Assembly: GCA_041753075.1 (NCBI GenBank)
Contig: JBGSVE010000009.1
Span: 1 to 64,000 of the forward strand
Length of the DNA stretch: 64,000 nucleotides
From: UBA6163 sp041753075
GTDB lineage: Bacteria > Planctomycetota > Planctomycetia > Pirellulales > Pirellulaceae
Direction: 5' to 3'
The notes below the pieces were generated by a model that worked only from the letters and a program-made list of their open reading frames with translations, had not been told where the DNA came from and did no database searches. Positions 17,489 to 27,202 of the stretch are shown piece by piece (position 1 is the stretch's first letter; each line of letters opens with the position of its first letter). A program made the position numbers and the translations under genes.

Positions 17489-18301
17489 ATGAGTTTTGTC
17501 GTCGAATTACCGGCCTACCGTGGTCCGCTAGACCTGTTGCTGTACTTGGTGCGGCGTCAGGAATTGGGAATCAATGAGATTGCCCTGGCGAGTATTGTCG
17601 ACCAATTCCTGGCCTCAATCGAGTTGTTGGCGGAGTTGGATCTGGCCGAAATCGCAGACTTTTTAGAATTGGCCAGCACGCTGGTCGAGTTAAAAAGCCT
17701 AGCGGTTTTGCCGACAATCGAAATCGCCGGTGACGAGGAAAACGCACCGATCGATGACGGCTCACCTGCCGAATTGGTGCAACGACTGCTTGAATACAAA
17801 CAATTTCGCGATGCCGCTGAGGTGCTTGACGAGCGAGCCCAGCATTGGCAACTGCGGTTTTCGCGGCAAACGAACGATCTACCGTCGCGTCAATTGGACC
17901 CCGGCAGCCAACCGATCGCCGATTTGCAATTGTGGGATCTGGTCAGCACCTTTGGTCGCTTGATGCGCGAGCGCGGTGGCCCGCCGCCGACTGAATTGAT
18001 CTACGACGACACGCCGATTCACGTCTACATGCGGAAGATTCATCAGCAATTGGCCCAGCATGACCGAGTGATGTTGGTTGATCTAATCGAGGCCGGGGCG
18101 CATAAGTCAGCCTTGATCGGCTGGTTCTTGGCGGTACTGGAATTGGCTCGCCACCATGGAGCCACCGCCGAGCAGGACGAGTATGGCGAAATCTGTATCG
18201 TCCGCGGTGCAAATTATCATGACGAGCTAAGTGTGCATGAAATCGACAACTACGAATCGTCGGCGATTCGTGCCAGCAACATGCCGACGCAAATGCGCTA
18301 A
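17489..18301 (+). CDS. scpA: Segregation and condensation protein A
   Basis: A 270-residue kleisin subunit of the SMC-ScpAB condensin-like complex in chromosome segregation. The N-terminal SMC-neck-binding helix region (YRGPLDLLLYLVRRQELGINEIALASIVDQFL) and ADFLELASTLVELKSLAVLP are conserved; the C-terminal winged-helix part (FLAVLELARHHGATAEQDEYGEICIV) binds the SMC head. ATG 17489 begins just before the conserved YRGPLDLLLYLV; ATG 17481 is followed at once by a stop. The gene is divergent from ilvN with about 220 bases between. scpB is not adjacent. Confidence 0.93.
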   Translation: MSFVVELPAYRGPLDLLLYLVRRQELGINEIALASIVDQFLASIELLAELDLAEIADFLELASTLVELKSLAVLPTIEIAGDEENAPIDDGSPAELVQRLLEYKQFRDAAEVLDERAQHWQLRFSRQTNDLPSRQLDPGSQPIADLQLWDLVSTFGRLMRERGGPPPTELIYDDTPIHVYMRKIHQQLAQHDRVMLVDLIEAGAHKSALIGWFLAVLELARHHGATAEQDEYGEICIVRGANYHDELSVHEIDNYESSAIRASNMPTQMR

Positions 18302-18523
18302 TTGGCTAGTATTGCTCGATGGCCTTAACGATGATGCCGAATGGTCCGTCAAGGTGTATCGCCTGCGTTGACTTTCTGCTTTCCGGCGTCTGATTTGGTT
18401 AGGAAAGCTGTTCGGGCCGGACGATCGAAGTTCAGTGACCGTGAGAGACCAACGTTCTCATCGTGTCATTGGCTTTAACCGGCAAGGAGCGCCGCCCCGC
18501 CCCATTCAAACTGGCAGATTGTT

Positions 18524-20095
18524 GTGACTCGAACTATCCCTTCCTATCTTCGATTGCACAACGCGTCGGCGACCGATTTGGCGCGCACCTTCGAGTTGTC
18601 GATCGATCCGGTGTCACAGTTTTGGCAAGCTTACACCGACGCGACGGGGTGGCGACTGGACCGCTGTCATAACGCACTCGCCGGTAACGAGAATACTACC
18701 GCAGCCAACTCGAATCGTAAGAACATTCCGCTGCCGCAATTGATACCAGCACTCGATGCCTCAATTGCCGGAGATGCAAGTACGCACAACGACTCGCCCT
18801 CAGTCAATCGCGCACTCGCCGAACAATTGGCAGCAGCGGCAAACGAGTTGGCGACAAAACTGCAGAAGACGCAGGACGCTTATCGTGCCCAGGAAGCGGA
18901 ATTGGCCGTTACCGCGACGCCCACGGGAACGCCGGACCAGTCGAGTCGTCTGGCCAGTCGACTCGAACGATTGCTTGCCAAGGCGGCAGCGGCAACCGGA
19001 TGCTCGGCGGCGGGTCTGTATATGATCGACAACGACACGACGACGCTTAAGCTGCGCGCCAGCCACGGGCTGCCCAGCGACCGCATCGCTGTGCCACCGC
19101 GATCGCTACGCGGCAGCCGTGGCGACTTAGAATCGCTGGTCCGCGATGTCGTGATGATTGATGACTTGTGTGGAACGTTGTCGACCACGTGGAACAGCCC
19201 CGAATCGTTTGCAGCGGCGATCGTTGTGCGAATCGAAGAAGACGATTTGCCAATCGGCACCTTGTGGTTGTGGTCCCAACAAGCGGCTCAGTTCAGCGAG
19301 CACGACGGCGCCGCGGCGCAGCTTGCGGCGCTGAGCATTGCAAGCGAATTGTCTCGCGCGTCGCTGTTTCGCGAACGAGCCAAGTGGAATCTGACCACGA
19401 CTTCGATCAAGTCGGCAACTGCGTGGCAGATGCGACAACTGCCACCAGCGATGGAACTGGCTCCGGGAATTATCGTCGACGGCTGGACCGAATCGCCGCG
19501 CCCGTGGGCAAGGTCATGGCAAGCCTGGGACGTGTTGCCCGACGGCTCAATCGCGCTGGCATTCGCTGAAGCGGCGTCGCGTGAAATGGATGGTGCGATG
19601 ATCGCCGCAACGGCGCGCGCCGCCTTTGCCGCACATTCGAACTATCGACATTCGGCGACCGAGATGATGCGCCGAATCAGCGATTCGTTGTGGCAAACCA
19701 ATACGGGCGACCAATTGGTGTCGATGATGTACCTCAAGCTTGATTGTGAATCCGGCGAGGGCGAGATTGCCTCGGCTGGATCGATTCAAGCGATCATTGC
19801 GGGCCAACGCGGCTACCGACCGCTAGGTGCGGGCCGCGAAGCCGAACCACTTGCCAGCCAGATCGATTGCCGTCCGTTCCACACGTTGTTTCAATTACAT
19901 CGCGGTGAAGCGATCATTGGCGTCAACGCAGCGGTGCTCGACGACATTACTGGCATGCGCCAATCCGACCTGGCCGCCGTGGCACGCGAAGCGATGTCAC
20001 AGCCGAACATGTCAATTTTGGCGGCCATTCGACGTTCACTCGCGATGAAACCGCTCGCAGAAGAACGCGCGGGAATCCTGCTCATGCGCAAGTAG
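18524..20095 (+). CDS. GAF domain plus degenerate SpoIIE/PP2C-like phosphatase domain protein
   Basis: A 523-residue cytoplasmic protein. After an N-terminal segment and a coiled-coil-prone stretch (about 100-135) comes a GAF-like domain (about 148-295: RLERLLAKAAAATGCSAAGLYMID...LPIGTLWLWS), then a C-terminal domain (about 310-523) with the order of SpoIIE-type Mn/Mg phosphatases. The metal-binding residues look lost: the GGDxYD position reads SWQAWD, the DVSGKG position reads EAASRE, and the late TDG reads NAA. It is therefore probably a non-catalytic regulator (inference). It starts at GTG 18524, 222 bases after scpA. Confidence 0.7.
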   Translation: MTRTIPSYLRLHNASATDLARTFELSIDPVSQFWQAYTDATGWRLDRCHNALAGNENTTAANSNRKNIPLPQLIPALDASIAGDASTHNDSPSVNRALAEQLAAAANELATKLQKTQDAYRAQEAELAVTATPTGTPDQSSRLASRLERLLAKAAAATGCSAAGLYMIDNDTTTLKLRASHGLPSDRIAVPPRSLRGSRGDLESLVRDVVMIDDLCGTLSTTWNSPESFAAAIVVRIEEDDLPIGTLWLWSQQAAQFSEHDGAAAQLAALSIASELSRASLFRERAKWNLTTTSIKSATAWQMRQLPPAMELAPGIIVDGWTESPRPWARSWQAWDVLPDGSIALAFAEAASREMDGAMIAATARAAFAAHSNYRHSATEMMRRISDSLWQTNTGDQLVSMMYLKLDCESGEGEIASAGSIQAIIAGQRGYRPLGAGREAEPLASQIDCRPFHTLFQLHRGEAIIGVNAAVLDDITGMRQSDLAAVAREAMSQPNMSILAAIRRSLAMKPLAEERAGILLMRK

Positions 20096-20165
20096 GTTCC
20101 AATACTGAAAACGGTTTACCCAAGTTTGTCGTGGGTAAGCCTGAATTCACGGCTGAACCAAACTT

Positions 20166-20342
20166 CTAGTTTACCGGCAATCCCGTGTCAGGGTCGACCT
20201 CCGGTGGTGATGGGTTTTCCTCCACCCACTTTGTCAATTCGTCCTGCTCCGCCGACGTTGTGGGGCCAGTCGAACTTGAGCAACCAACAACTATCGCGGA
20301 CACCGCAAACAATGTTACCAATCGAAAATATCGAGTCATCAT
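20166..20342 (-). CDS. Small lipoprotein, DUF1559-associated type
   Basis: A 58-residue peptide with a lipoprotein signal: hydrophobic residues 5-19, then the lipobox IVVGCSS with Cys21 as the acylated residue. The rest is short and acidic, rich in Pro, Glu and Asp. Such small lipoproteins often follow DUF1559 prepilin genes in planctomycetes, and this one starts 29 bases after the DUF1559 stop on the same strand. Function unknown. ATG 20342 (ATGATG) is chosen because it begins at the signal peptide; AAAGG lies at about the right distance upstream. Confidence 0.75.
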   Translation of the reverse strand: MMTRYFRLVTLFAVSAIVVGCSSSTGPTTSAEQDELTKWVEENPSPPEVDPDTGLPVN

Positions 20343-20371
20343 TGAAAAACCTTTTGTGGGAACCAAACCTA

Positions 20372-21619
20372 TTAAAAATCTTGAACTTGTTCTTTGACGG
20401 CACGGGTGCCAAGTGATCCCCAAAGCCCATACGGACTTTGGCTTCCTGGCGTAAGATAAGCAGCGGCGATACCGACCGCCGCGCTGTTCTGATTACCTGC
20501 TTCGATTGAATCAGTAATGAATTTCACCGCGCCGTCGGCCATCAATATATGACAGCCGCCTTGATGTTGGCTGCTAGGAGGAAGAATTCCGGCGTTGTAG
20601 TTATTAGTGTTCATGCACAGTGCCGAGTTAGGTGGAGATATTGTTGTAAACATACCCCACAACGATCGGCTCAACGCCCACTTAAACCCACGTCTCTGTT
20701 CGGCGTCGGTGCCAGGTCCGGCTGCCTGCGAGAATGTCGCCGCAGACTGCCAGAACCGTGGTCGCAAGGGATCAATATAGGTGGCACACGTCAGCACTCC
20801 GCCGACAGCGGCAGTGTCGCCGGTAGTCGATCGTGCCGCCCGCGTGCGAATATCGTTATCACCAAGGTCGGATGCCACTTCACCAGCAGCAATCGTATTA
20901 GACAATCCATCTAAAATATCTCGAAACGATGAATTGTAACGATGAATAAACACTCCCCGGCACGACGCCTGGCGACTTTGTGGTGCCGTAGCACTAAAAT
21001 TCCCGCCGGTATCATTAATTCCACCATGCCACTCGATCATCGAGTCGCCAACACAAGCGATATAGTTAGTGCGGCCTTGAGCAGGCAATCCTACGCCCGG
21101 ATCGCTTGGGCATCGCAGAGTGGATAACTCGGTCAACCATGGCGCGTATCGCGCAGTCCCGTGATGTGCGATTGAACGCCGTGGTCCAGGGCCCATGGCG
21201 GGAAACATCGCTGTCGTAACCGAATCAACCAGAGGAGTACTAATTTGCTCCCAAACCGCTTGCTGCTCGATATAAGGTGTCAAGGGAACAAGCCAACTCA
21301 ATTCCAACCGATCGGTGGACATCGATGAAGTCGCTGGTGTTGCTCCTTCGCCATCGGTACCGGCCCGGTATGGCGTTCCCGTACCGTGCTTTGGTAACTG
21401 ATTGAACGCGGCATGGTAGTTGTGCATACCAAGACCAATTTGCTTAAAGTTGTTACTACAACTCATTCGCCGCGCGGCCTCGCGGGCGGCCTGGACCGCC
21501 GGCAACAATAATCCGACCATAACCCCAATGATCGCGATTACGACCAATAATTCGACCAGCGTAAATGCCGACCTTGAACCGCGTTTTGCGGTTCTGCCAA
21601 AAGTAACAAACATCATCAT
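20372..21619 (-). CDS. DUF1559 prepilin-type protein
   Basis: A 415-residue protein with a type IV pilin-like N-terminus: basic leader, then SAFTLVELLVVIAIIGVMVGLLLPAVQAAREAARRMSC, a prepilin peptidase site before the Phe. The DUF1559 body has the usual LGMHNYHAAF segment and the C-terminal HILMADGAVKFITDSI. These proteins are a large planctomycete family of unknown function, probably surface or type II-like pseudopilins. Three consecutive ATGs overlap the start (21611-21619). It follows the sulfatase-DUF1080 gene on the same strand after 92 bases. Confidence 0.92.
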   Translation of the reverse strand: MMMFVTFGRTAKRGSRSAFTLVELLVVIAIIGVMVGLLLPAVQAAREAARRMSCSNNFKQIGLGMHNYHAAFNQLPKHGTGTPYRAGTDGEGATPATSSMSTDRLELSWLVPLTPYIEQQAVWEQISTPLVDSVTTAMFPAMGPGPRRSIAHHGTARYAPWLTELSTLRCPSDPGVGLPAQGRTNYIACVGDSMIEWHGGINDTGGNFSATAPQSRQASCRGVFIHRYNSSFRDILDGLSNTIAAGEVASDLGDNDIRTRAARSTTGDTAAVGGVLTCATYIDPLRPRFWQSAATFSQAAGPGTDAEQRRGFKWALSRSLWGMFTTISPPNSALCMNTNNYNAGILPPSSQHQGGCHILMADGAVKFITDSIEAGNQNSAAVGIAAAYLTPGSQSPYGLWGSLGTRAVKEQVQDF

Positions 21620-21711
21620 CGACCTCAGAAAAGGAGTGGGAACGAAACGAAAAGTAAAAAACTCTGCAATAGCAAAGAGTTGTGATACTCGGACGGGTTA
21701 GCGGGCGAAGC

Positions 21712-23925
21712 TTATTTGGTGAGAGTCTCAAAAACCGGCGGTTTCCAATCAGGCGGCAACTTACCTTGTGGTTTTACTCCATAAGCGTTAGCGGGTATGG
21801 GAAATTCTTGAGCAGTCACAAGAGGTAAAGTATCTGGCAAATGCTTGATTTTAAAATCCTTGAATTTCACCGTCATCGCGGGGCCAACATGAACTTGGAC
21901 AGCCAATACGCCTTCGAGTGCTCGACCCGATTCATCCAGATCAACCAAGTCCGCCGTCATGACACCATCGATCCAGTGTTGATGATGGTTCCCCTCGACC
22001 AGCACACGATAATCGTGCCACTGGTCAGCCTCGAATTTCTCAACAGGAAGCTTTTCAATCACCCACGTTTGCCCATCGCTGCCAACAATCACTCGCTCGC
22101 CGGTATGCGATAAGATTCTTCGGCCACGTTCCTCATAAAGCATGCCGTTGTAGTCGGGGTTGTTTGCGACAATGTCACATTGGTAGCCGGTCACAATGTC
22201 CAGACCCAAATCGGGCCGCGACGTGCCACGATATTGCAGTCCGCTGTTTCCGCCCGCGGAGATATTTACTTTGACTCGCAAATCAAAATTGCGAATCGTC
22301 GACCCTTTCCAGGTGATGAACTGGTTTTCTTTGAGCGATCCGTCGGTTACACCGGTCAGAGTCTGATCCTTTGCTGACCAATACTTCGGATCACCTGACC
22401 AACCATTCAACGACTTGCCGTCCAACAGCTTTACATAACCCTCATCATCAACGCTGGCACTGACTGCCGCAGATGCTTCGGGATAGGGAACCGTTGAAGC
22501 TTCGAACGGCGAATCAGCGGACGCAAGGGGTCCGCCAAGTCGTTCAACTTGCAATGCCGTGCGCTGGCGCATTTGCTTCAGTGTCGATTCGTACTTTGGG
22601 TCCGTCGCTAAGTTGACAAGCTCGTTAGGATCATGCTTCAAGTCGTGCAGAAACTCATAATTGTTGTGATCGAAATAACACACATATTTGAATTCTTCGT
22701 TTCGTATACCCTCAAACGCCGGGATCCGTTTCCTAACGGCGAAGTGCTCGTGAAACGACTCGATTCGCCAGTCACCCGGTTTTTTCGCATCCACGATTGG
22801 CTTGAGGCTTGCGCCCTGGTATTGGTTGGGCACATTCACCCCGGCCCAATCGATAAACGTCGCTGGCAGGTCAAGGTTTAACGCGATCGCATCGGTAACT
22901 TTTCCCTGTTGCTCTTCGGGCACGCGGGGATCACAGATAATCAGCGGAACTCGCAGCGATTCCTCGTAATGCGTCCACTTTCCGGCCAGCCCGCGGTTGC
23001 CCATGTAATAGCCGTTGTCGGCACTGTAAACGATGATCGTGTTATCAGCGATACCGGCATCGTCCAACGTCTTCAGCAAGCGACCGATCTCATGGTCAAT
23101 GCCGCTGACCATTCGATAGTAGGCACGGATGTTGGTTTGATACTTTTGGTCCGTGTTCCAGCGCCAAAAATAGCGTTCGCGATTGATGGATGTTTGCAGG
23201 AACTCCGGCAGCGCATCGAAAATCTTAGGATCGTTCAGCTTCGGTGGCGCGATCACAACGTCGTCATACATCCCATCGACGGTTCGCGGCCAAGCAAAGT
23301 GACCGATACCGGGACGGCGGTCGCCGTCTTCGGCATGGCACGCGTTGAACCATAGATTCAACGCAAACGGTTTGCCAGCGGGTTGTGATTTAATGAAATC
23401 GATACCACGATCGACGATCAATTCCGTTTCGTGGCGCAGCGAACCATCGGGTTGCTTTTTGTAATAGGGATTGCGATCGATGACTTCCATTTCGTCAAAA
23501 TGATCTTCGCGGAGAAAGGAATCGGGAGTGGTTGCGTGCCATTTTCCGTAGAAGCCAGTACGATAGCCGCTCTGGCGAAGCACATCGGGACACAGCGTCT
23601 GCAGCGTCTCGGGCCGCGCCAAATCTTGATTTCCGTGGGTACCAAAGCTGCGCCCGGTCAATCCGGTCAAAACCGTTGTGCGGCTGATCCAGCAGATCGA
23701 ATGACTGACAAACGCATTCTCAAACCGCACGCCGCGACGAGCGAGGTCGTCGATATTCGGTGTCTGGACAATTGAATTTCCATAGCAACCCAGCGTGCTG
23801 GTGGTTTGATCATCGACGAACAAAAATACGATGTTCGGTTGTGTCTCGGCCAGCGAAACACCGCCCACAAATACTGAGCAGCCAAGCACAAGAAATCGCA
23901 TCAGGCAGGAAAGGTAATCAATCAC
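21712..23925 (-). CDS. Sulfatase fused to a C-terminal DUF1080 domain
   Basis: A 737-residue secreted two-domain enzyme. Signal peptide at about 1-27 (ending SLAET), then the S1 sulfatase domain (about 28-480) with LFVDDQ (Asp38-39), the active-site motif CWISRTTVLTG (Cys78), YGKWH and SADNGYYMGNRG. The canonical CxPxR is CWISR here. A DUF1080 domain (about 505-705: VKLLDGKSLNGWSGDPKYW...GLQYRG) follows; recent work assigns DUF1080 members to 3-keto-glycoside hydrolysis. The fusion points to desulfation and cleavage of the same glycan. GTG 23925 overlaps the upstream gene's TGA by 4 bases; ATG 23901 is an alternative. Confidence 0.88.
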   Translation of the reverse strand: MIDYLSCLMRFLVLGCSVFVGGVSLAETQPNIVFLFVDDQTTSTLGCYGNSIVQTPNIDDLARRGVRFENAFVSHSICWISRTTVLTGLTGRSFGTHGNQDLARPETLQTLCPDVLRQSGYRTGFYGKWHATTPDSFLREDHFDEMEVIDRNPYYKKQPDGSLRHETELIVDRGIDFIKSQPAGKPFALNLWFNACHAEDGDRRPGIGHFAWPRTVDGMYDDVVIAPPKLNDPKIFDALPEFLQTSINRERYFWRWNTDQKYQTNIRAYYRMVSGIDHEIGRLLKTLDDAGIADNTIIVYSADNGYYMGNRGLAGKWTHYEESLRVPLIICDPRVPEEQQGKVTDAIALNLDLPATFIDWAGVNVPNQYQGASLKPIVDAKKPGDWRIESFHEHFAVRKRIPAFEGIRNEEFKYVCYFDHNNYEFLHDLKHDPNELVNLATDPKYESTLKQMRQRTALQVERLGGPLASADSPFEASTVPYPEASAAVSASVDDEGYVKLLDGKSLNGWSGDPKYWSAKDQTLTGVTDGSLKENQFITWKGSTIRNFDLRVKVNISAGGNSGLQYRGTSRPDLGLDIVTGYQCDIVANNPDYNGMLYEERGRRILSHTGERVIVGSDGQTWVIEKLPVEKFEADQWHDYRVLVEGNHHQHWIDGVMTADLVDLDESGRALEGVLAVQVHVGPAMTVKFKDFKIKHLPDTLPLVTAQEFPIPANAYGVKPQGKLPPDWKPPVFETLTK

Positions 23926-26900
23926 TTTAGTTCTCCTCGCGGACCGTACGGTTTATGATCGGGATTGCCACCGGACAATATATAAGCCATCAAATGGCCG
24001 AGCTCATCGGCGTTCATTTTGTCGATCAATCCCACGGGCATTTGCGAAATCGACGAAGGCTTGATGACTTCAATGTTATCACGTGCGACTCGTTGCGCCG
24101 CGACCTTGACATCAGGTGGATAGACCAAAATCGTGTCCGCGCCGTCTTCGACCACCAACCCCATTAGAACCTGGCCGCTTTCCAGCAGCACTGTCGAAGA
24201 TTGATATTGATCGGAAATATTTTTGCTTGGATTGATAATCGCTTCGACCAAGTAGGCGGCATCAAACTTGTTTGGCACACTGGTCAAGTCAGGGCCGACG
24301 CCACCGCCCAAACCGGCGAAACGATGACAGGCTCCGCAATTGACGGCGTGAAACAGACTGCGGCCACGCTCAAAGTCGAAACCTCCCTTTGGCTTTTCGT
24401 CAACAATGGTCATCGCTTCTTTAAGGCTCCATGCTTTGCCGGGCCCAACCGGCGGCTCGATCGGGAAATCGGGCACGGGATTGAAATCTTCACCCGTCAG
24501 ATCCGCGAGCGCCAGGCGCTCGTCGTTTGTGCAATTCGCTAACACTTCTTCACGCAGATTGGTCAAATACCCCGGATAGCTGGCTCCGCCGTTGGCTTTT
24601 CCGGCTGCGTTGATGACGGAAAAGTATTGGCGTCGCAGATCCGGCGTCCAGCCTTTCTGTGCATTGCGAATCAAGAAGGCGTAGAGAATCGCATCACTGG
24701 GCGGCGGGTTCTGCGTCAATCGATTAAGTGTTGCGCCATAGCGTTCGTTCATTTTCGCAACCGCCCCCCAGGCAAACTCCGGTGCAGTGCTGTGTGCAGC
24801 GATCAACTGCATGCCTTTGGCCACCACGGTTGGCGATTGCAAATAAGCGAGCACGCGCAGCAATTCGGTGTTGAGACTTGGATCACTGGACGGGAGCAGC
24901 GGATCAAGCTTGGCGATCAGTGCTTCGCGTTGGCTGTCAGTTGGCTTGCCCAGACGGTCCATCGTTAACGCGAAAGCGCGTAGCAATCCGAGCAATTGCG
25001 GCGACGTTAAGTCTCGCTCGTCCAGTGCCAAAAGGCACTCAAGCAGCGGATTATGATGCTCGGGCGATCCCATCCGAGCGAGCGCCACCGCTGCGGTAAT
25101 ACGTGCCTGGGAATTGGCTTCGTTAAACACTTTTGACGCCCAGGAGTCAACGGCTTGTGATTCAATTGCGACGCGAGCAGCATGACGCAGGAAGCGATCG
25201 GGACTGGACAAGTGAGGCCATGCCACTGCGATGGCCGACGCGTTGTTTACTCCGTGAAACGCTTCGAGCTCGCGCCGCGTGATCGCTTCGACTGGCAAAG
25301 CTGGCGGTTGCGCGGGCTCGGTCGATCCCTTTCCGGTGTAAACGATCCGCATCAATTCCGACTTCGCGCCCCGCCCACCGGTGGTGAAATAGAGCGCTCC
25401 ATCGCTACCGACAACGGCGTCCGTCACGGGCAGCGCGGGTGCCGACACGAATTCTTCGACATCGGCAACGTAGCCCGCACCGTGGGGACGAACATGGATC
25501 GCCAAGATGCGACCGTAAGTCCAGTCGAGCGCATAGATCGCGTGTTGGTACTTTTCGGGAAATTTTGTTCCGCGACCACTGATGACGCCCGTTGGCGAGC
25601 CGGGACCGATTTCGACGACCGGCGGCAAGCTGTCTTCGTAATAGGTCGGCCACTTGCCCGAACCACTGCGCCATCCGTAGTCACCGCCGCTGACCGCAAA
25701 GCAGATTCGCGTCGGACGATACCACGGCAATCCAAGATCCCATTCCATGTCGGCGTCGTAGGTGAATAGGTCACCGTTGGCGTTGAGTGCCACGTCGTAT
25801 TCGTTGCGAAAGCCGGAGCAAAACAAGTCGTGAGTTTTCGTTACCGGATCAAATCGCGTGATCCATCCGCCGGGGGCAAAAATTCCTCGCGCGTGTCCGC
25901 GTGGATCCCATTGCCGGGGCAACAGTAGGTCTTCTTCGTAGGACTGAATGTGCCGTCGCGCGATGGTGTCTGCGGCGGGCAGCGGTGTTTGATTCCCCGA
26001 GACGGCAAAGATTGATTCGCTGTCTTCAGTGTCGACAAGAGCATGATTGCCATGCTCGCCTTTACCAAAGTAAGCCGACAGCAACTCTTTTTGGTCAAAG
26101 TTTCCATCGCCAATGGAAGCGGTTGCGCGGTTCAAGCCTTCGCCGCTGATCGACGCGTACAAAACACTGGACTTCCACAACAACCCTTGTGCACCGGACA
26201 AATCAACCGGCAGCTTTTCGACTTGGACATCGTCGCCATCGACTGCCACGCGGAACAAACCTTTGTCGCCTTGATCCGAGGCGATGAAACGTCCTTTGTC
26301 GTCAATGGTTAACGCCACCCATGAGCCTTGGCTGTCGGCATCAACGGCGTAGACCGTTCCGACCTTGAAACCCTTGGCGACGTTGAAGCCGCTTTCGGTC
26401 TTCAGATCAGCGGTTCGTTTGCGACCGGGCTTTGTCACTTTGGTGGTTGGTGTTTCCGGTGCCGCGCCCGAGGCAAATTCTTCGAGCAGTCGCTTACCTT
26501 GTCCCGGCTTGAGACTGCGTAGTTGAACGTCCTTGAACTCGACTCGCATCGGCGGCCCCTTGTGGAGTTGCAGCCCCAGCAGCCCATGGGCTATCGCGTC
26601 TTTATGGTTGTCGGTTACATCGATCGTTGTGACGCCGCCGACCTGGTGAATTAATCGATTGCCGACCGCGATAATTCGAACGGTATTCCATTGCCAATCG
26701 ACAAGCGGATGCTTGTTGCCCACATCGCCAAGACGATTCACTGTTCCGGCCGCGTCGATTTCGATGCGCTGGCCGCGCGTGGCGATCTTGCCGCGATCGC
26801 CATACTTTTCGCCGTACAACATGCCGAAGAAATTGGCACTGGGATGCAAGTCCATTTGATAACCCATTAACGACGACTGCTTTTCGTCAATCACCTGGCT

Positions 26901-27185
26901 GCGATACTGCACACCCGAGTTATTGCCTTTGAATCGCACTGTCGCGCCGAACTCGAAATCGGCAACATCGCCGCCGTCCCAGATCAAAAACGTGTTCGCA
27001 TCAATCGCCGTCTGTTTGGTGGTTTCGCCGACGATCGCACCGTCCTCGACGGTCCAGTAACCGGGCAAGCCATGCCAGCCGGTGAGGTCCTTGCCGTTGA
27101 AGATCGGCTCCAGGTCGGCGGCATGAATCGCCGTCGTTGCGATCGCGATACAAAGAGAAGAGGCCAAAAAGTAGTTGGTTTTCAT
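23922..27185 (-). CDS. DUF1080 / beta-propeller / HEAT / cytochrome c protein (PVC type)
   Basis: A 1087-residue secreted protein. After a signal peptide (about 1-22, ending IHAAD) comes a DUF1080 domain (about 23-225: LEPIFNGKDLTGWHG...SGVQYRS), then a sorbosone dehydrogenase-like beta-propeller (about 250-650: GFRNEYDVALNANGDLFTYDADMEWD...), an alpha-helical HEAT-like region, and a heme-binding domain of PVC type with CGACHRF near residue 952 and a likely axial Met in SQMPVGL. It probably oxidises and cleaves sugars, passing electrons to a cytochrome chain (inference). ATG 27185 is 17 bases after the FecR-LamG stop, and the gene overlaps the next one by 4 bases. Confidence 0.87.
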   Translation of the reverse strand: MKTNYFLASSLCIAIATTAIHAADLEPIFNGKDLTGWHGLPGYWTVEDGAIVGETTKQTAIDANTFLIWDGGDVADFEFGATVRFKGNNSGVQYRSQVIDEKQSSLMGYQMDLHPSANFFGMLYGEKYGDRGKIATRGQRIEIDAAGTVNRLGDVGNKHPLVDWQWNTVRIIAVGNRLIHQVGGVTTIDVTDNHKDAIAHGLLGLQLHKGPPMRVEFKDVQLRSLKPGQGKRLLEEFASGAAPETPTTKVTKPGRKRTADLKTESGFNVAKGFKVGTVYAVDADSQGSWVALTIDDKGRFIASDQGDKGLFRVAVDGDDVQVEKLPVDLSGAQGLLWKSSVLYASISGEGLNRATASIGDGNFDQKELLSAYFGKGEHGNHALVDTEDSESIFAVSGNQTPLPAADTIARRHIQSYEEDLLLPRQWDPRGHARGIFAPGGWITRFDPVTKTHDLFCSGFRNEYDVALNANGDLFTYDADMEWDLGLPWYRPTRICFAVSGGDYGWRSGSGKWPTYYEDSLPPVVEIGPGSPTGVISGRGTKFPEKYQHAIYALDWTYGRILAIHVRPHGAGYVADVEEFVSAPALPVTDAVVGSDGALYFTTGGRGAKSELMRIVYTGKGSTEPAQPPALPVEAITRRELEAFHGVNNASAIAVAWPHLSSPDRFLRHAARVAIESQAVDSWASKVFNEANSQARITAAVALARMGSPEHHNPLLECLLALDERDLTSPQLLGLLRAFALTMDRLGKPTDSQREALIAKLDPLLPSSDPSLNTELLRVLAYLQSPTVVAKGMQLIAAHSTAPEFAWGAVAKMNERYGATLNRLTQNPPPSDAILYAFLIRNAQKGWTPDLRRQYFSVINAAGKANGGASYPGYLTNLREEVLANCTNDERLALADLTGEDFNPVPDFPIEPPVGPGKAWSLKEAMTIVDEKPKGGFDFERGRSLFHAVNCGACHRFAGLGGGVGPDLTSVPNKFDAAYLVEAIINPSKNISDQYQSSTVLLESGQVLMGLVVEDGADTILVYPPDVKVAAQRVARDNIEVIKPSSISQMPVGLIDKMNADELGHLMAYILSGGNPDHKPYGPRGELK

Positions 27186-27202
27186 AAGTAGTATTGAGGT
27201 TG

